DNA from: Tillandsia leiboldiana
Taxonomy: Eukaryota; Streptophyta; Magnoliopsida; Poales; Bromeliaceae
Direction of reading: 5' to 3'
Assembly: GCA_029204045.2 (NCBI GenBank)
Contig: CM055062.1
Span: forward strand, 11,192,814-11,256,813
DNA length: 64,000 nt
Shown here in pieces: positions 42,557-53,754 of the stretch (the stretch's first letter is position 1; every line of letters begins with the position of its first letter). The position numbers and the translations under genes were made by a program. The notes beneath the pieces are model-generated. The model was not told the origin of the DNA, searched no databases, and saw nothing but the letters and a program-made list of their open reading frames with translations.

Positions 42557-44142
42557 GAGACCGAATCGGTTTGTTTGACCAAGACCAAGTAATTTATCCA
42601 ACTTGCTACTTCTAGAAGAGAATCTCTTTAAATCATCCTTGAGTTGGAAAATGGTCTTTGTCATCTCCATTTTTTCTTGTCGGGCCTCGGTGAGAGCTTC
42701 AAGAAGTAACCAGCTTTGTCAATCATCGTTACATGTATCTTCTCGAAATGCTCATTTTTCTCTTGAAGTGAAGCATTTGCTTTTATCAGGTTATCCCTTT
42801 CCACTTCAAGACCGGTCGAGAGAGAAGTTACCCTTTTTACTTCTTCTTCGAGATCCTGCAATCTCCCTCTCAACCCCTTGTTTTGCTTAGCCAGTTTCTT
42901 TGAATCCCTCAAAAGTCTGTGGTAGGCTAGAGCAAAATCTTCACCTTCAGAGTTACCCGATTCGTCGTCCGTTGCAGTTTTTTCAACCTGGGAGAAGTTG
43001 GACAATGAATCGGATGTACTTGCCATTAAGCATATGAAGGGTGAAGATGTGGACGCGTGGAATGTCGTTGCGTTGTTCTCTTCATCACTTGAAGATGACT
43101 CATCTGTCGTTGAGGTGTCATCCCAAGTGACGGCTTGCATCGCCTTCTTCTTGGACGGATTCTTATTTGGACACTCCGTTGAGATATGGTCGTATCCTCG
43201 GCACTTGAAGCATTGGACTTGTCCTTCTGAGCTTTTCTTATCCTTTGAAAAACTTTCTTGCTTTCTTGACTTTTGGCTTGAAAAACCTTTGCCTTTGTTC
43301 CACTTTCCGGAGGATGAAGTTTTACTTGAATTACCCATTCGAAAGTTTCGGCGGAAATTTCTTGTCAAGAGAGCAAGCTGCTTCTCAAAGTCCTCCATAG
43401 ATAGGTTCTCGTCATCGCCTGAGGAGGATGAATCCGCGTCTTCTTCTTTTGTAGTTTTCAACGCAAAACCTGAAGACTTAGAAGTAGATGCTTTTCCAGA
43501 AGAATAGTTAGTAGGAAATGTCATTTCATATGTTTGTAATGAACCAACTAATTCTTCTACACGGATTTCGTCCGGGTGTTTAATAGTTTCAATGGCCGTA
43601 ACCTTGGAACGAAATCTTTCAGGAAGAGTTCTTAAGATCTTTCTTACAATTTTAAATTCTGGAATCTTCTCTCCCAAGTTAGCACATGTGTTTACGATGT
43701 CTTGCAATCGTGTATAGTAGTCTGTGAATGATTCATTTTCTGCCATGAAAATAGAGTCAAATCTGCTCGTAAGCATTTGCAGCTTTTGAATCTTCACAAG
43801 GTTAGTTCCCTCATGTGTAACTTGAAGAACATCCCAGATTTCTTTCGCAGTCTCATATGCTGAGACGCGAGAGAATTCAGTTTGAGACAAGGCATTAAAT
43901 AAAGCATTGATTCCTTTGCCATTGTAAGAAAATAAGTCTATCTCTTCCTTGGTCCATTTCGACCTAGGTTTGATGGTATGAACATCAAAAATAACTTCAG
44001 TTGGATTTGACCATCCTAACTCGATAGATTGCCACACCCGTTCGTCGATGGAAATAAGAAATGCTTTCATCCGTACTTTCCAGTAGGCATAATTTGTTCC
44101 ATCGAAAAACGGAGGTCTGTTGATGTTTCCACCTTCAGCCAT
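42557..44142 (-). pseudogene. gag: Element A gag, main part
   Basis: The ATG at 44142-44140 opens 493 codons. It has the copia gag core (DGTNYAYWKVRM, LQVTHEGTNLVKIQKLQML), acidic/Ser-rich parts, the CCHC knuckle CFKCRGYDHISTEC and most of the coiled coil. A 1-nt deletion near 42690 (LKLS then out of frame) breaks the frame. It continues in another frame (EMTKTIFQLKDDL, LLGLGQTNRFGL) to 42557, where solo LTR D is inserted; the next piece is at 34142-34053. Confidence 0.92.
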
Positions 44143-44161
44143 TGTTTACAACCCTATTCCC

Positions 44162-44173
44162 GCTCTGATACCA
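44162..44173 (-). other. Primer-binding site of element A
   Basis: TGGTATCAGAGC on the minus strand, a 12-nt perfect match to the 3' end of initiator-methionine tRNA, 2 bp inside the 5' LTR. Confidence 0.9.
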
Positions 44174-44175
44174 CG

Positions 44176-45487
44176 TGTCGGGTTATGTAAATGATGATCT
44201 AAATAGGAGAAAAAATACCTAGAGGGGGGGTGAATAGGTGTAAACAATAAACACTCAAAAATCTTTGCGCAATAAAACCCAATGCGGAAATGAAAACTAA
44301 CACGCAAGATTTTTACGTGGAAAACTCCAAAACCAGGAGTAAAAAACCACGGGACCGATAACACGGTGAAATCAACTAAGATTATAACACGTACAAAGGT
44401 GATATAACGCACTCACAGACGACTCAACCTTTTTCCATACGCTCCGAGTTGATCTTCTCCGCTCGCTCCGCAACGCTCCTCGAATCCACGATTAGCGTCC
44501 AACGCCGAATCCACAGTGTCTGACCGAATCCACGGTCTTCACCCAGTAGCACGTCTCGAATCCACAAACATACCTCGCTCCGAATCCACGAGAGCGGTAG
44601 CACCTTGAATCCACAAGGCCACGCGAGTCCACGCGTCGAATTTGGGAAAATCGTTGTTTTTGGGTGGTGCTGATCCGCCGAATACTTAGATTAGAAATAG
44701 ATCGGAAATACCATCTAAGTATTCATTAATTTGATTCTACTCAAAATCTGAGTATGAAAACCTAGAATCAAATCAATCAATATAGATGAAGAAACATAGT
44801 ATTAAATCTATTGATTTCCTTTCTTCTCTATAGGTGGATTTTTCTTTTTATGGTCGTATTTTGATTTATTCGGCTTCCCCTTAAAAATGAATCATAGGGT
44901 TTATTTATAGGTTAGAAACCGTTGGAAGAGGATAAGAATCAAAAACTAACCTTTTCTGGAATTTTACAGGACGACGATCCGGACTGGAATCATGGCGGTC
45001 CGGACTGTCGTAACGAGACAGACTATTTCCAGAAAAACAGACGTTCGGGGTCCGGACTGAAATGCCTGATCCGGACTGTTCATACATCTCAGCAAAACCC
45101 ATGTTCGGTGTCCGGATCAGAAATGGCTTGGATCCGGACTGTTCATACATTTCAGCAAAACCCATGTTCGGGGTCCGGATCAGAAATGGCTTGGATCCGG
45201 ACTGGATTTGCATATGAACAAACACCGTTCGGGATCTGGACTGCCGTGCCTGATCCGGATCCTGAACATGTCCCATGTCCAGTTTTTAATTTTTATGCAA
45301 TTAAAAATTCATCCAAGTGTTTCTACACTATACGAAGTATTCGGATTATCAAAAATAATTAGTTAAACGTACCTGATCCTTTTGAATTCTTCTTTCTTGA
45401 GATTGAGGTATATGATCCAAACTTCTTCATCTTCAATCTTCAAGACTTAAAACTTTCACGAAATACGCCAAAACAAATTCCTTAACA
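44176..45487 (-). repeat. 5' LTR of element A
   Basis: 1312 bp, pair of 2285-3597. TATAAATAA at 44909-44901. The U3 motif array is at about 44970-45265 and leader hairpins at about 44670-44780. In hairpin 1 the base pair that is G-C in B and C is G-T here (G-U in RNA). The TGGATT array is at about 44480-44640. It abuts the duplication CAAAC at 45488. Confidence 0.93.
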
Positions 45488-45792
45488 CAAACTTCTTTTG
45501 AAATAAGAACTCTGGATACATTAGTTTTGTTTCTATGCCTTGTATTCATTTGATTGACGAATTTTTGGACTTCGATTTCTGAACATTCGATTTTAGGGCA
45601 AATTTTGAGAATTTTCGAAAATCATGGATTGATCTATTTTTAAAATTCTTTTTGCAAAACTAACTTGATTCCTAGTCTCTATACATGATAAGGATTGTTT
45701 GGGTATGATTTTTCAAATTTTTGAAAATTAAACAATTTTTCATGTTCTTGATCTCTTAATCACATGATCACCTTTTCAAACCTTCAGCTAAG

Positions 45793-46368
45793 ATGGTATT
45801 TGGTTGGGTGATTGTGCTCATTGTCGCGATGGTTGGCACACGCGCAATAGTTAAAAAGGAGCAAGATAGAGCAAGTCGGGAAGAAACAAAGAATACTCTT
45901 CAAGATGATTCAGAATCTAACAAAGAAGATTGGGAAGAATTTTGCTGGGAAGCACAACAGGTTGTTGATGACGAAGATAGGTTCGCATTAAAGAACAAAG
46001 AACCTATGAAATCTTGTTCAACATTTAAGAAGTACGCTAGACGGAAGAACACAAGGGGTAGTGGACTTCATTTTAATGAGCCTCTTGCTGGTGTACAATC
46101 TCTACCTAGAGAATCTCCATGGATTGAAGGTAGATATGAACCATCTGCATCTACTCTACCTACTTCGACCTCTAGGAAGGACATGACAGAGGATAATACA
46201 TCTATGTCCTCCATCCGTCAAGAACAGAGGCGATTGTCTGCAGAACAAGAAAGAATGTCACTGGATTTAGAGCAAATGAACAGGAAATGTTCGAAAATCT
46301 CAAGACTTCTCAAGGGAATTTTGAATAAATTTAGTTGCAGCAGTTCGGAAAGTTCAGATCTAGGATGA
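45793..46368 (+). CDS. ORF3 of element Z: short membrane/coiled-coil protein
   Basis: A 191-codon open frame. It has an N-terminal hydrophobic segment (MVFGWVIVLIVAMVG), an acidic part (SESNKEDWEEFCWEAQQ), a Ser/Arg-rich middle (ARRKNTRGSGLHFNEPLAG) and a C-terminal coiled coil (RRLSAEQERMSLDLEQMNRK) ending in a Ser-rich tail. It is homologous over its whole length to ORF3 of A (186 codons) and lacks the central additions of B and C. It is open although Z is the oldest element here. The position after pol recalls envelope-like ORFs of SIRE-type copia; the role is not established. Confidence 0.75.
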   Translation: MVFGWVIVLIVAMVGTRAIVKKEQDRASREETKNTLQDDSESNKEDWEEFCWEAQQVVDDEDRFALKNKEPMKSCSTFKKYARRKNTRGSGLHFNEPLAGVQSLPRESPWIEGRYEPSASTLPTSTSRKDMTEDNTSMSSIRQEQRRLSAEQERMSLDLEQMNRKCSKISRLLKGILNKFSCSSSESSDLG

Positions 46369-47017
46369 ACAAGTTTTCCTTCTTCAGGGTATTTTGTTTA
46401 TATGTTTTTCAATTTTGTTCTAATGCCTTCTTTTGTAGGTTTTTTCTTTACGTTCTTAGTTTTTACAAACTTTGCACTCCCTTCTTTTTAATTTTGGCTG
46501 ACTTTCTGTGACAAAAAGGGGGAGAGAACATAGAACTTTGGGAACTTGAGTACTCTGAAGGTAAGTTGAATTGGATTCATGCCCTAACTAACTATTTGGG
46601 CATGTAATATTACTAACAAGTTGCTTGATAACTGACATATTTGTGAACTTGTTAGAATCTTGATATGACATTTGAACTTTTAAGGATTTGATGATATGTG
46701 AATCCGTGATTGTTTATTCTCATACATGTCTGATAATTAATGTTATGATGAGTATAAACTCTGTCGCTCCGATTGTTTATTGAATGTTTAAATTCTTGAG
46801 GTATCTAACGATTTCTTTTGTCAAGAATTATTTCTTTTGCAGAGAGTACAAACGTGTAAGTCTAGAGTTTGTTTTAGAAGTTTATCTCTTGTATTCATTT
46901 TTATTTGGATCATTCTTGTAAATTTTTGTTGTATGGTGATAGCAACAAGAATATCCTTTCGAATTTTTTTAAAGTGGACTTTTTGTGTTTTGTCACGAAA
47001 CCGCCAAAGGGGGAGAT

Positions 47018-48283
47018 TGTTAAGGAATTTGTATTGGCATATTTTGTGAAGTATTTTAAGTCTTGAAGATTGAAGATGAAGAATTGTGGATCATATACAT
47101 CAATCTCAAGAAGAATGAATTCAAAAGGATCAGGTATGTTTAACTAAATAATTTTGGTGATCTGAATACATTCTTGTAGTTTAGAAACATTTGGAAGATT
47201 TTTCATTGCATAAAAATCAAAAACTGGACAAGTTGGATGTTCAGGATCCGGATCAGACCATTCCAGTCCGGACCCCGAACATAGTTTAGTTCATGCGGAA
47301 TTCTAGTCCGGAACAGCCTTTGCTCAGTCCGGACCCCGAACTATGTGTTTGCTGAAATCGCATGAACAGTCCGGATCAGAGAATTCTAGTCCGGACCCCG
47401 AACTTGTTTTTCTGAAAAAATTCTGTCTAAAGACGATAGTCCGGACTGATCAGATTTAATCCAGTCCGGACTGCCGAGCGGGAAAATTCCAGATAAGGCA
47501 GTTTTTTATTCTTATCTCTTTCCAAAGGTTTCTAGCCTATAAATAAACCCTAATTTCACATCTAGAGTAACCGAGAAAAAGAATTAAAACGGAGATAATC
47601 AAAGTCCACATATAGAGAAGAAAGGAAAACATGATCTATCATATGTTTCTTCGTCTATATTGATCAATTTGATTCTAGGGTTTCCAAACTCCTATTTCTT
47701 GTAGAATCAAATTGAAGAATACTTAGATGGTGTTTTCTTATCTATCTTTGATCTACGTATTCGGCGGATTATCATCACCAACAAAACAACGATTTTCCCA
47801 AAAATCGGCGCGTGGATTCGCGTGGCCTTGTGGATTCAAGGTGCTACCGCTTTCGTGGATTCGAAGCGAGGTACGTTCGTGTGGTCGATACGTACTACAT
47901 TGGTGAAGACCGTGGATTCGGTTGGACGTCGTGGATTCGACGTTGGACTTCGTGGATTCGAAGTTGGACGCAAATCATGGATTTGAGGCGCGTTGTGGAG
48001 CGAGCGGAGAAGATCAACTAGGAGCATATGGAAAAGGTTGAGTCGTAGGGTTACGGTAAATCACCTTGTACGTGTTTAATCTTAGTGGATTTCGCCGTGT
48101 TATCGGTCCCGTTGTTTTTTACTCCTGTGGAGGAGTTTTCCACGTAAAATCTTGTGTACTTATTTATTTTCTGCATTGGGTTATTTTTTACGCAACGATT
48201 TGGTGCGTTTATTGTTTACACCTATTCACCCCCCCCTCTAGGTGGTTTTTCCCCTATTCAGATCCATATTTACATAACCCACA
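47018..48283 (+). repeat. 3' LTR of element Z
   Basis: 1266 bp, TGTTAAGGAATTTG to CATAACCCACA, after the PPT CCAAAGGGGGAGAT. U3 has TCCGGATC/TCCGGACC/TCCGGACT motifs (47245-47475). The TGGATT array (47809-47986) is the most informative copy: stems CGCG, CCTTG, TTTCG, GACCG, CGTCG, ACTTCG and TCA, each with its complement after the loop. The 5 bp after the LTR are ACTCC; their left partner is outside the window. Confidence 0.9.
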
Positions 48284-48592
48284 ACTCCAGCAAGCTGGAT
48301 CTCAAAATAAAATAGACATAATTGAGAGTTCGTTTATTTTGGTGAAATCAAACCCATCTCAAATGCTAATCCAATCCACAACAAGAAATTGGGGCTGCTC
48401 GATCTACAGTCTGAAGCAAACAGGAGCTTTAGGAGACAACGAACACCACAACAAGAACTCAAGCGACCTCATAGTCAGCTACCCACAAGAGGTTCAACTA
48501 GCTCCAACAAGCTCCAAGCCACGTTCACCACCAACCCAACTCCAGTGAAGAAGAAGAAGAAAAAGAAGAAGAAGAAGAAGAAGAAGAAGAAG

Positions 48593-48623
<31 letters not shown>

Positions 48624-49150
48624 CCCCAAACGAAGCATCACAAGAGAGGAACCAAAAAGGAAATGGGTGAAGCCTCAGGATCCATAGCTGAAAGGGCTCG
48701 AAACCTCCTAAAACCACAAAAAAAAAAAAACAATCCAAAAATCTAATAAACATCCACGCCTACCTCAATCGTCAAGTAGATCAACCTCTAGTAGCTCTGC
48801 TCACCCACTCGCATCGCCCGCGTGCGATCCGCTCCTAAAAATAGACTCCTAAGGTGATCAGACGGCTCACTGGTGAAGCTCCTGCTACTGCTGCCTCTCA
48901 TCCAATGGATCCAAAGAAGTATGAGGGGGGTAGGTGAGTGGATAAGAACCTGTTGGGCCAAAAAATTGCCAGCATCGATCGGCCCGTGGGGGTGACCCTC
49001 TGAGTGTGATGCATCGCGTGCCAATGGATCAAGCGATCGGGGCGAGGAGAGATCCGCTCCGCCGGATTCTTCTCAATCAACTCTCAGACGAGTTCAGCTT
49101 AGATTAGTCGAACTGGGGTTGTGAGGAAAGCCGAGTTCGGCGTAGAGTAG
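48284..49150. other. Unassigned flank of Z with a microsatellite
   Basis: No gene or element end is recognised. It includes the (GAA)n tract and an A-rich run near 48718-48731. Frames here are short or caused by the microsatellite. It may be host DNA or the decayed edge of the Gypsy-like element to the right. Confidence 0.5.
48547..48622 (+). repeat. (GAA)n microsatellite
   Basis: About 25 GAA/AAG units with one AAA interruption near 48560. Open frames of poly-Lys or poly-Phe here are not genes. Confidence 0.97.
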
Positions 49151-49866
49151 GCAAACTGAGATGAGAAGATAAAGATTTTGACACAGCTAAGGACCCGATT
49201 AGCAATTTGTATTGATTGGAGTGCGGTTATAAGAGTAACTAAGAAACGATTACATGTTAATCTAATCCTAGAAAATGCGGTAAAGGTTATTTAGGAAAGC
49301 AGTAAATGCAGGTATGAAAGATATGAAAAAGTAGGGGTGGTCACCCGCTTACAAGGTTGCGGACCCCTTTTTCTTCGATGGTTCTGGTATATATACATTT
49401 ATGAAGCATGTGTATAACCATCGATTTTAGTAATTGGTGTGATCTAATGGGAATTATCGTAAATTCCTCAACTACTTCCTTTTGAGTCGATTCTCCTTAA
49501 AAGATGGTAGCCGGTTTCCGTCCAGGTTCATCCCCTGATCGACGCGCCGAAGTGTGACCTTCGTCGCTTTCCAATGCTGGGCGTCGCTTGCCATTTCGGG
49601 GTCAATTACGAGATTCACGCCCAAATCTCGTACTCTTTCCTATCGTGGTCTTTCCTTTTGCGGCTCGAGCAACCGAGAGTTTATCCTGACCTCGCCTCTT
49701 CCGTCATTCAACTGAGGCGACCCCTTCGCCTTCAGCTGAAATTGATCTTGGTCAAGACACGGGTCTTCCTTTGTCGACTCAAACTCTTATCGGCTGATAT
49801 CCTTAGCCGATGGTACACGCCATGTGTCACTTCCGTAAGTGGCGAAAATTTTGACCTCAATAATAC
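49150..49866 (-). repeat. Possible LTR of Gypsy-like element K, limits approximate
   Basis: The minus strand shows a purine run (GCCGAGGGGGTATTATTGAGG, split here by position: run at about 49881-49868) just before this stretch, as a polypurine tract would be. A TATA-like TATATATAC lies near 49387-49396. The outer end is not clear and no partner LTR is seen. Confidence 0.35.
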
Positions 49867-50258
49867 CCCCTCGGCAATCGCCTGATATGTCGTTCGGGTG
49901 ATTGTCGAAGTTGAGTCAAAGACCTGGAGTATATAACGAGGTCCGTGATCATTCTTTTTGTATCCTGTTGTTTTTCCTCTTCAGCTCTCTCTCGACCGAA
50001 TCTTCGGCTATTGATGAAGTAGCCGAAGCGGGTTTTTCGCCGGCCACTTAGGTTGGCTTCTGCTCCCGAGGCTCCGTTGGGGCCTCGGCTATTGGCCGTG
50101 GATGTGCCACTTGATCCACTATGGCAACTCATCGCTTACCGCCAAATGGTTTTTGTTTCCAAGGAATTTAACCTGCACTCTCTCCTTGGTCACCTGGATG
50201 AATAAGATCTTATCCATGTCTTCATTAACCCAACTAACATGGTCGATTAATCCTATGC
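49867..50258 (-). other. Element K, region between protease and possible PPT
   Basis: About 390 bp that in an autonomous Gypsy would start reverse transcriptase. The minus strand gives fragments such as VTKERVQVKFLGNKNHLAV and a low-complexity tail, but no reverse transcriptase, RNase H or integrase motif. The element is either internally deleted or a gag/protease-only form. Confidence 0.45.
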
Positions 50259-50651
50259 TCACAACCGTGAGTTACGGCCTTTCTTTGGCCGCGATTTCCT
50301 CAACTTTATCGCCCATCCACTAGAAGAACTTCCCGTGGAGAGTTGAGGGTATGCACTCGCTGGCGTGAACCCAGCCATGCCCGAGCAGTAAATTGTAGTG
50401 CTCGCCGCGTCCACTACAAAGAAAACAGTTCTCAGGATCTTAGAGTCGACCGTTATTTCGATCGTCAGGACCCCTTTCGTCGTCTGACCGCCTCCGGTAA
50501 AGTCAGTCATAGTGGTATTAGTCATCTTGAGCTCCTCCTTGCTCTTGCCGATCTTTTTCAGAAACGAGGCGGACATAACGTTGACCATTGCCCCACCGGT
50601 GACCATTACATGGCCCACCAGCCGTCCTTCAATTAAGGTCCATATAAACAA
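50259..50651 (-). pseudogene. Gypsy-type retropepsin of element K, catalytic residue lost
   Basis: A 130-codon frame reading GHVMVTGGAMVNVMSASFLK, then KKIGKSKEEL, TMTDFTGG and KGVLTIEITV, then FFVVDAAS. This is the standard order of a plant Gypsy aspartic protease (usually ...DTGA.VN.M..., LKKLG, LTDFTG, KG.L...V, FFVVD). The catalytic Asp is Thr here and the following Thr is Gly, so the enzyme should be dead. It lies downstream, in minus sense, of the gag-like units. Confidence 0.75.
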
Positions 50652-50924
50652 CGGCCTAATGAACCTAGTATGGAAGGTCGATGGTTTCTCGAATGTTCAC
50701 CACCTCGGCCCCCACTCTGTGCTTCGTTAATTGGAACTCTGCTATGGGCGACATTTCATTATCGGAAGACTGCCCGTCAAGGTCCGCTTAGGACGTTGAT
50801 GCCTTGAAGGACATCGGCAGGGTGTAGACCATATTAATTCTAGCCGAATTTTCGTCGGCCGACATGATGTCGGTTCGTGCCTTCTTCTCTTCGGCCTCCA
50901 TTTCGACCGAAGATGGGATTGGGA
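50652..50924 (-). pseudogene. Element K gag-protease linker and end of repeat unit 1
   Basis: Minus-strand sequence homologous to 55840-55975; both encode versions of KARTDIMSADENSARINMVY / GTMSVDDDLTGINMVY. It is interrupted at 50925 by solo LTR G and continues at 54766. Confidence 0.6.
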
Positions 50925-51390
50925 TGTCACGCCCCGGAGTCGAAACTGCGACCCAGGCTCGCCAACAGATCCGCCACCTATGCAAAATCCCGCATAGGCG
51001 AAGCGTCAAACCTGCAAAAGATAGTACTATAGCTACGCAAATATCAGAGCGGAAATAAAATGCTGTAAAATAAAATCCAATCACTGCACAACATGTAATA
51101 AAGTACAACATCCATCTCCTCAAATACAGATAATCACCATACAATGTCCTCAGTACAGCATCTCTCAACTATACAAGGGAGATAAACAAAAACTATAGTA
51201 CATCAGTCTCTACATCAGTCTCTCCAAATACAAAAGATCCCTCTCTAAAGTAAACAGTAAAAACCAGCTGACAGCTACAAGGAATCTCCAACTAGGGGAT
51301 ACAGCTACACTCCTCAGGCGGTAAGGATCTAGCTCGTGACTCCCTCGCCTCGAACAACGACCGAACGATCAGCAACTCCCGCAGAAGACT

Positions 51391-53481
51391 CTGCAAAACA
51401 GGAGGAAGAAAAGAGGGAAACAACAATGGGGGTGAGAACCACTAGTAAACCAGTAGCCTCCCCCTGTGGGTAAAGCCTCAAACTCCGGCGTCCCCACTAA
51501 GTCTACCAGAGGCAAGAAAAGGAATAAGTGGTAAAGCTGTAAACAAAACTGCTGAATAAAGGGAAACCACCACTAGTATGCCTCTAAATGCAATACCGAA
51601 AGAAATGACTGTATGAATGCATCAGGGAACAATATCTGATCAAATAACCCAATCTAGCCACCAGTAAAACTGGTAATGCCTGCTGTGCCTGACATATCGG
51701 GTATGCTGGCCGACGCATAACACCGATAAGGGATAGGAGTCTCAAGGACTCAAAGTATATATATCGCACACTCCGGAGTGGCAATCGAGGGGAGCGACCC
51801 ACACGAGTAAAGTGCCTCAGTAACAAGTATCATAAGTATCGTAAATCAGCAGGGCTGGATCACGACTCTGATCAAAGTGGGAAAGCTCAACCACTAAAGA
51901 AAACTCCGGTCCTCAATCAGATGCAAAAGTACTCAATAAGTGGGAAACACCATCCACTAGAGAAAGCTGATACCCAATCTGATGCAATAGTACTCAATAA
52001 GTGAGAAACTCCATCTACTAGAGAAATCTGATGCCCAATCTGATGCATAAGTAAACATCCGGTCAACCGCCCAATGTCCGCGGTCGCCGCGACACCCCAC
52101 AATCAACAATCAAACCCAACAACCGACACCCGGTCAACCGCCCAATATCTGCGGTTACCATAATAACCCACAATCCACAATCGGGTAAATTAATCAATAT
52201 TCGGTCAACCGCCTACTATCCGCGGTTGCCGCAATAACCCACAATCCAACATCAAGTACATCCAGTCTCCGACCCTAAGGTACCGGCTACACTATCCCAA
52301 ACCCCTACTCGAACCCGAGCAACATGACTCAAAAGTCTAAATAAGAAGGAGAAAGGAAACAATCATGGTTTCTCCTAAGTCAAGTCCCAATATGATAGTG
52401 TAGCAATAAATAGTGGCCTATCTAGATGTCCATACAAGCATGCAAAAGTCCTCATGCAAGGTGAAAGAGAGAATATCAAATAACAGTCCCACATGTGTAA
52501 CGAATAATAAATCCACATACATATAACCCTCATGCTAAAATCATCAGTCAACTACACATGTATATAATCCCTGATCCATAATAAATCCCAAAGTGGTACC
52601 CGCACATAGATATGTCATCATGTCCCAATAATTTGTCCATTTAACCAACTTTCATAAAATCTATGTGTTAATATGGCATGTTAATTATCACTATGAAATA
52701 TGTCCCCGCAATCATATTTCCACCACAATATTATCCCCATAATATTCCCGACATGCTATGTCCAGAAAATTAATCTCAAGTGATAGGCTCATATTTATAT
52801 CAGTCAATCATGCATGGTAATCAATCAATATGTCCAAAAGAGGGCTTCTCTAATAAACTTAGTGAGCAAGTCAGAAGTAGAGGTATGCAACAACCACCCA
52901 CCTCGATCGCTAAATCCAAGTCCGAATAGTGCTCTCGCCCAAAAGATAAACCGCCGCGATCACTGTACAAAATATCCCCAACATACACAAATAAACACAC
53001 AAGTACCCAAATACATGCTGTCCCAGAATTCAATCCCAAAGATGCTCTGTTTTTACCTGCGAGATGGAGACCAAAAATTCCCAAAAAATTAGTGTTACGT
53101 TCCTCGCGTCGAGACGATCGAAATGAGTACTCGCACGTTCAAATCCGAGTTTCCTACACTGAGATACAAATTCGACAAGGGAACCACCCCGAAATAAACC
53201 AGTCTCAAAATCTGAAGCACAAAGTTCTGTAAACAGGGATTTTTCACCTTCGGGGAGAACTCAGAAAATTCCAGAAAAATTTGAGGATATTTCTTGTCCT
53301 GTCTAGATGAAAAACGCCTATTGGCACGCCTCGATCTCATGCCTGTGCGCAAAGATATCACCGAAACACTGTGGCGCTGTCCAAAACTCCACCCAAGAAA
53401 ATGGGTCAAAAGAAAGCTTGGGAAACTCCAAGATAAACTCGAAATGAGCAGAAGATCAAATCACGAAGATCGTAGCCCTAC
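51391..53481 (-). other. Putative intron in the G leader
   Basis: Donor CACGACAG|GTAGGGCTACG and acceptor TCCTGTTTTGCAG|AG on the minus strand, collinear with those of L1 and E. Confidence 0.45.
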
Positions 53482-53744
53482 CTGTCGTGAAACCAACGGC
53501 GCAAGAATCGATGAAAATGGTGGTTGGAGTAAGCCGGGGGAGTCCTCGAACCCAAACCGCGACGAAGGAGACCACAAATGAACGAGCGTCGCGCCACGCC
53601 GTAAAAATGGAAACCTCGGGATGTATGCCGCAGAAAAATCTGGGAATCCACAGATGAAACCAGCTCGGGGAGAGGAGAAATTCTCGTGAAGGTTGCACAG
53701 TGAGAAGATGAATAGGGAAGGAGATATAAGCTGCTGTTCTCGGC

Positions 53745-53754
53745 CTATATATAG
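53745..53754 (-). promoter_or_regulatory. TATA box of solo LTR G
   Basis: CTATATATAG, palindromic, between the G-box zone and the leader, as in the other long LTRs. Confidence 0.7.

Larger units (their letters stand above)
2285..45487 (-). mobile_element. Copia element A, full outer extent with nested insertions
   Basis: A SIRE/Maximus-like Ty1/copia element on the minus strand, split by later insertions. The 5' LTR is at 44176-45487 and the 3' LTR at 2285-3597; both sides carry the duplication CAAAC (2280-2284 and 45488-45492). Reading leftwards the parts are PBS, gag (44142-42557), gag piece (34142-34053), an 11-bp gag scrap (25053-25043), end of gag and pol (12756-9514), spacer, ORF3 (7939-7379), purine tracts and 3' LTR. 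Insertions are D, C, B and L1. Roughly 200 nt of gag, including the second zinc knuckle, were lost together with the 3' end of C. The two LTRs are close to identical in length (1312 and 1313 bp). Confidence 0.93.
45488..48283 (+). mobile_element. Copia element Z, right fragment with 3' LTR
   Basis: Continues the spacer of 1718-2284 after the CAAAC duplication. It holds ORF3, the second purine tract (46513-46527), the non-coding tail, the PPT (about 47004-47017) and the 3' LTR (47018-48283). It is the host of insertions A and Y and thus the oldest copia layer. Its 5' part lies left of the window, beyond Y. Confidence 0.9.

Noticed and set aside
48389..48753. Poly-Lys / poly-Phe ORFs
   Set aside because: Produced by the (GAA)n microsatellite.
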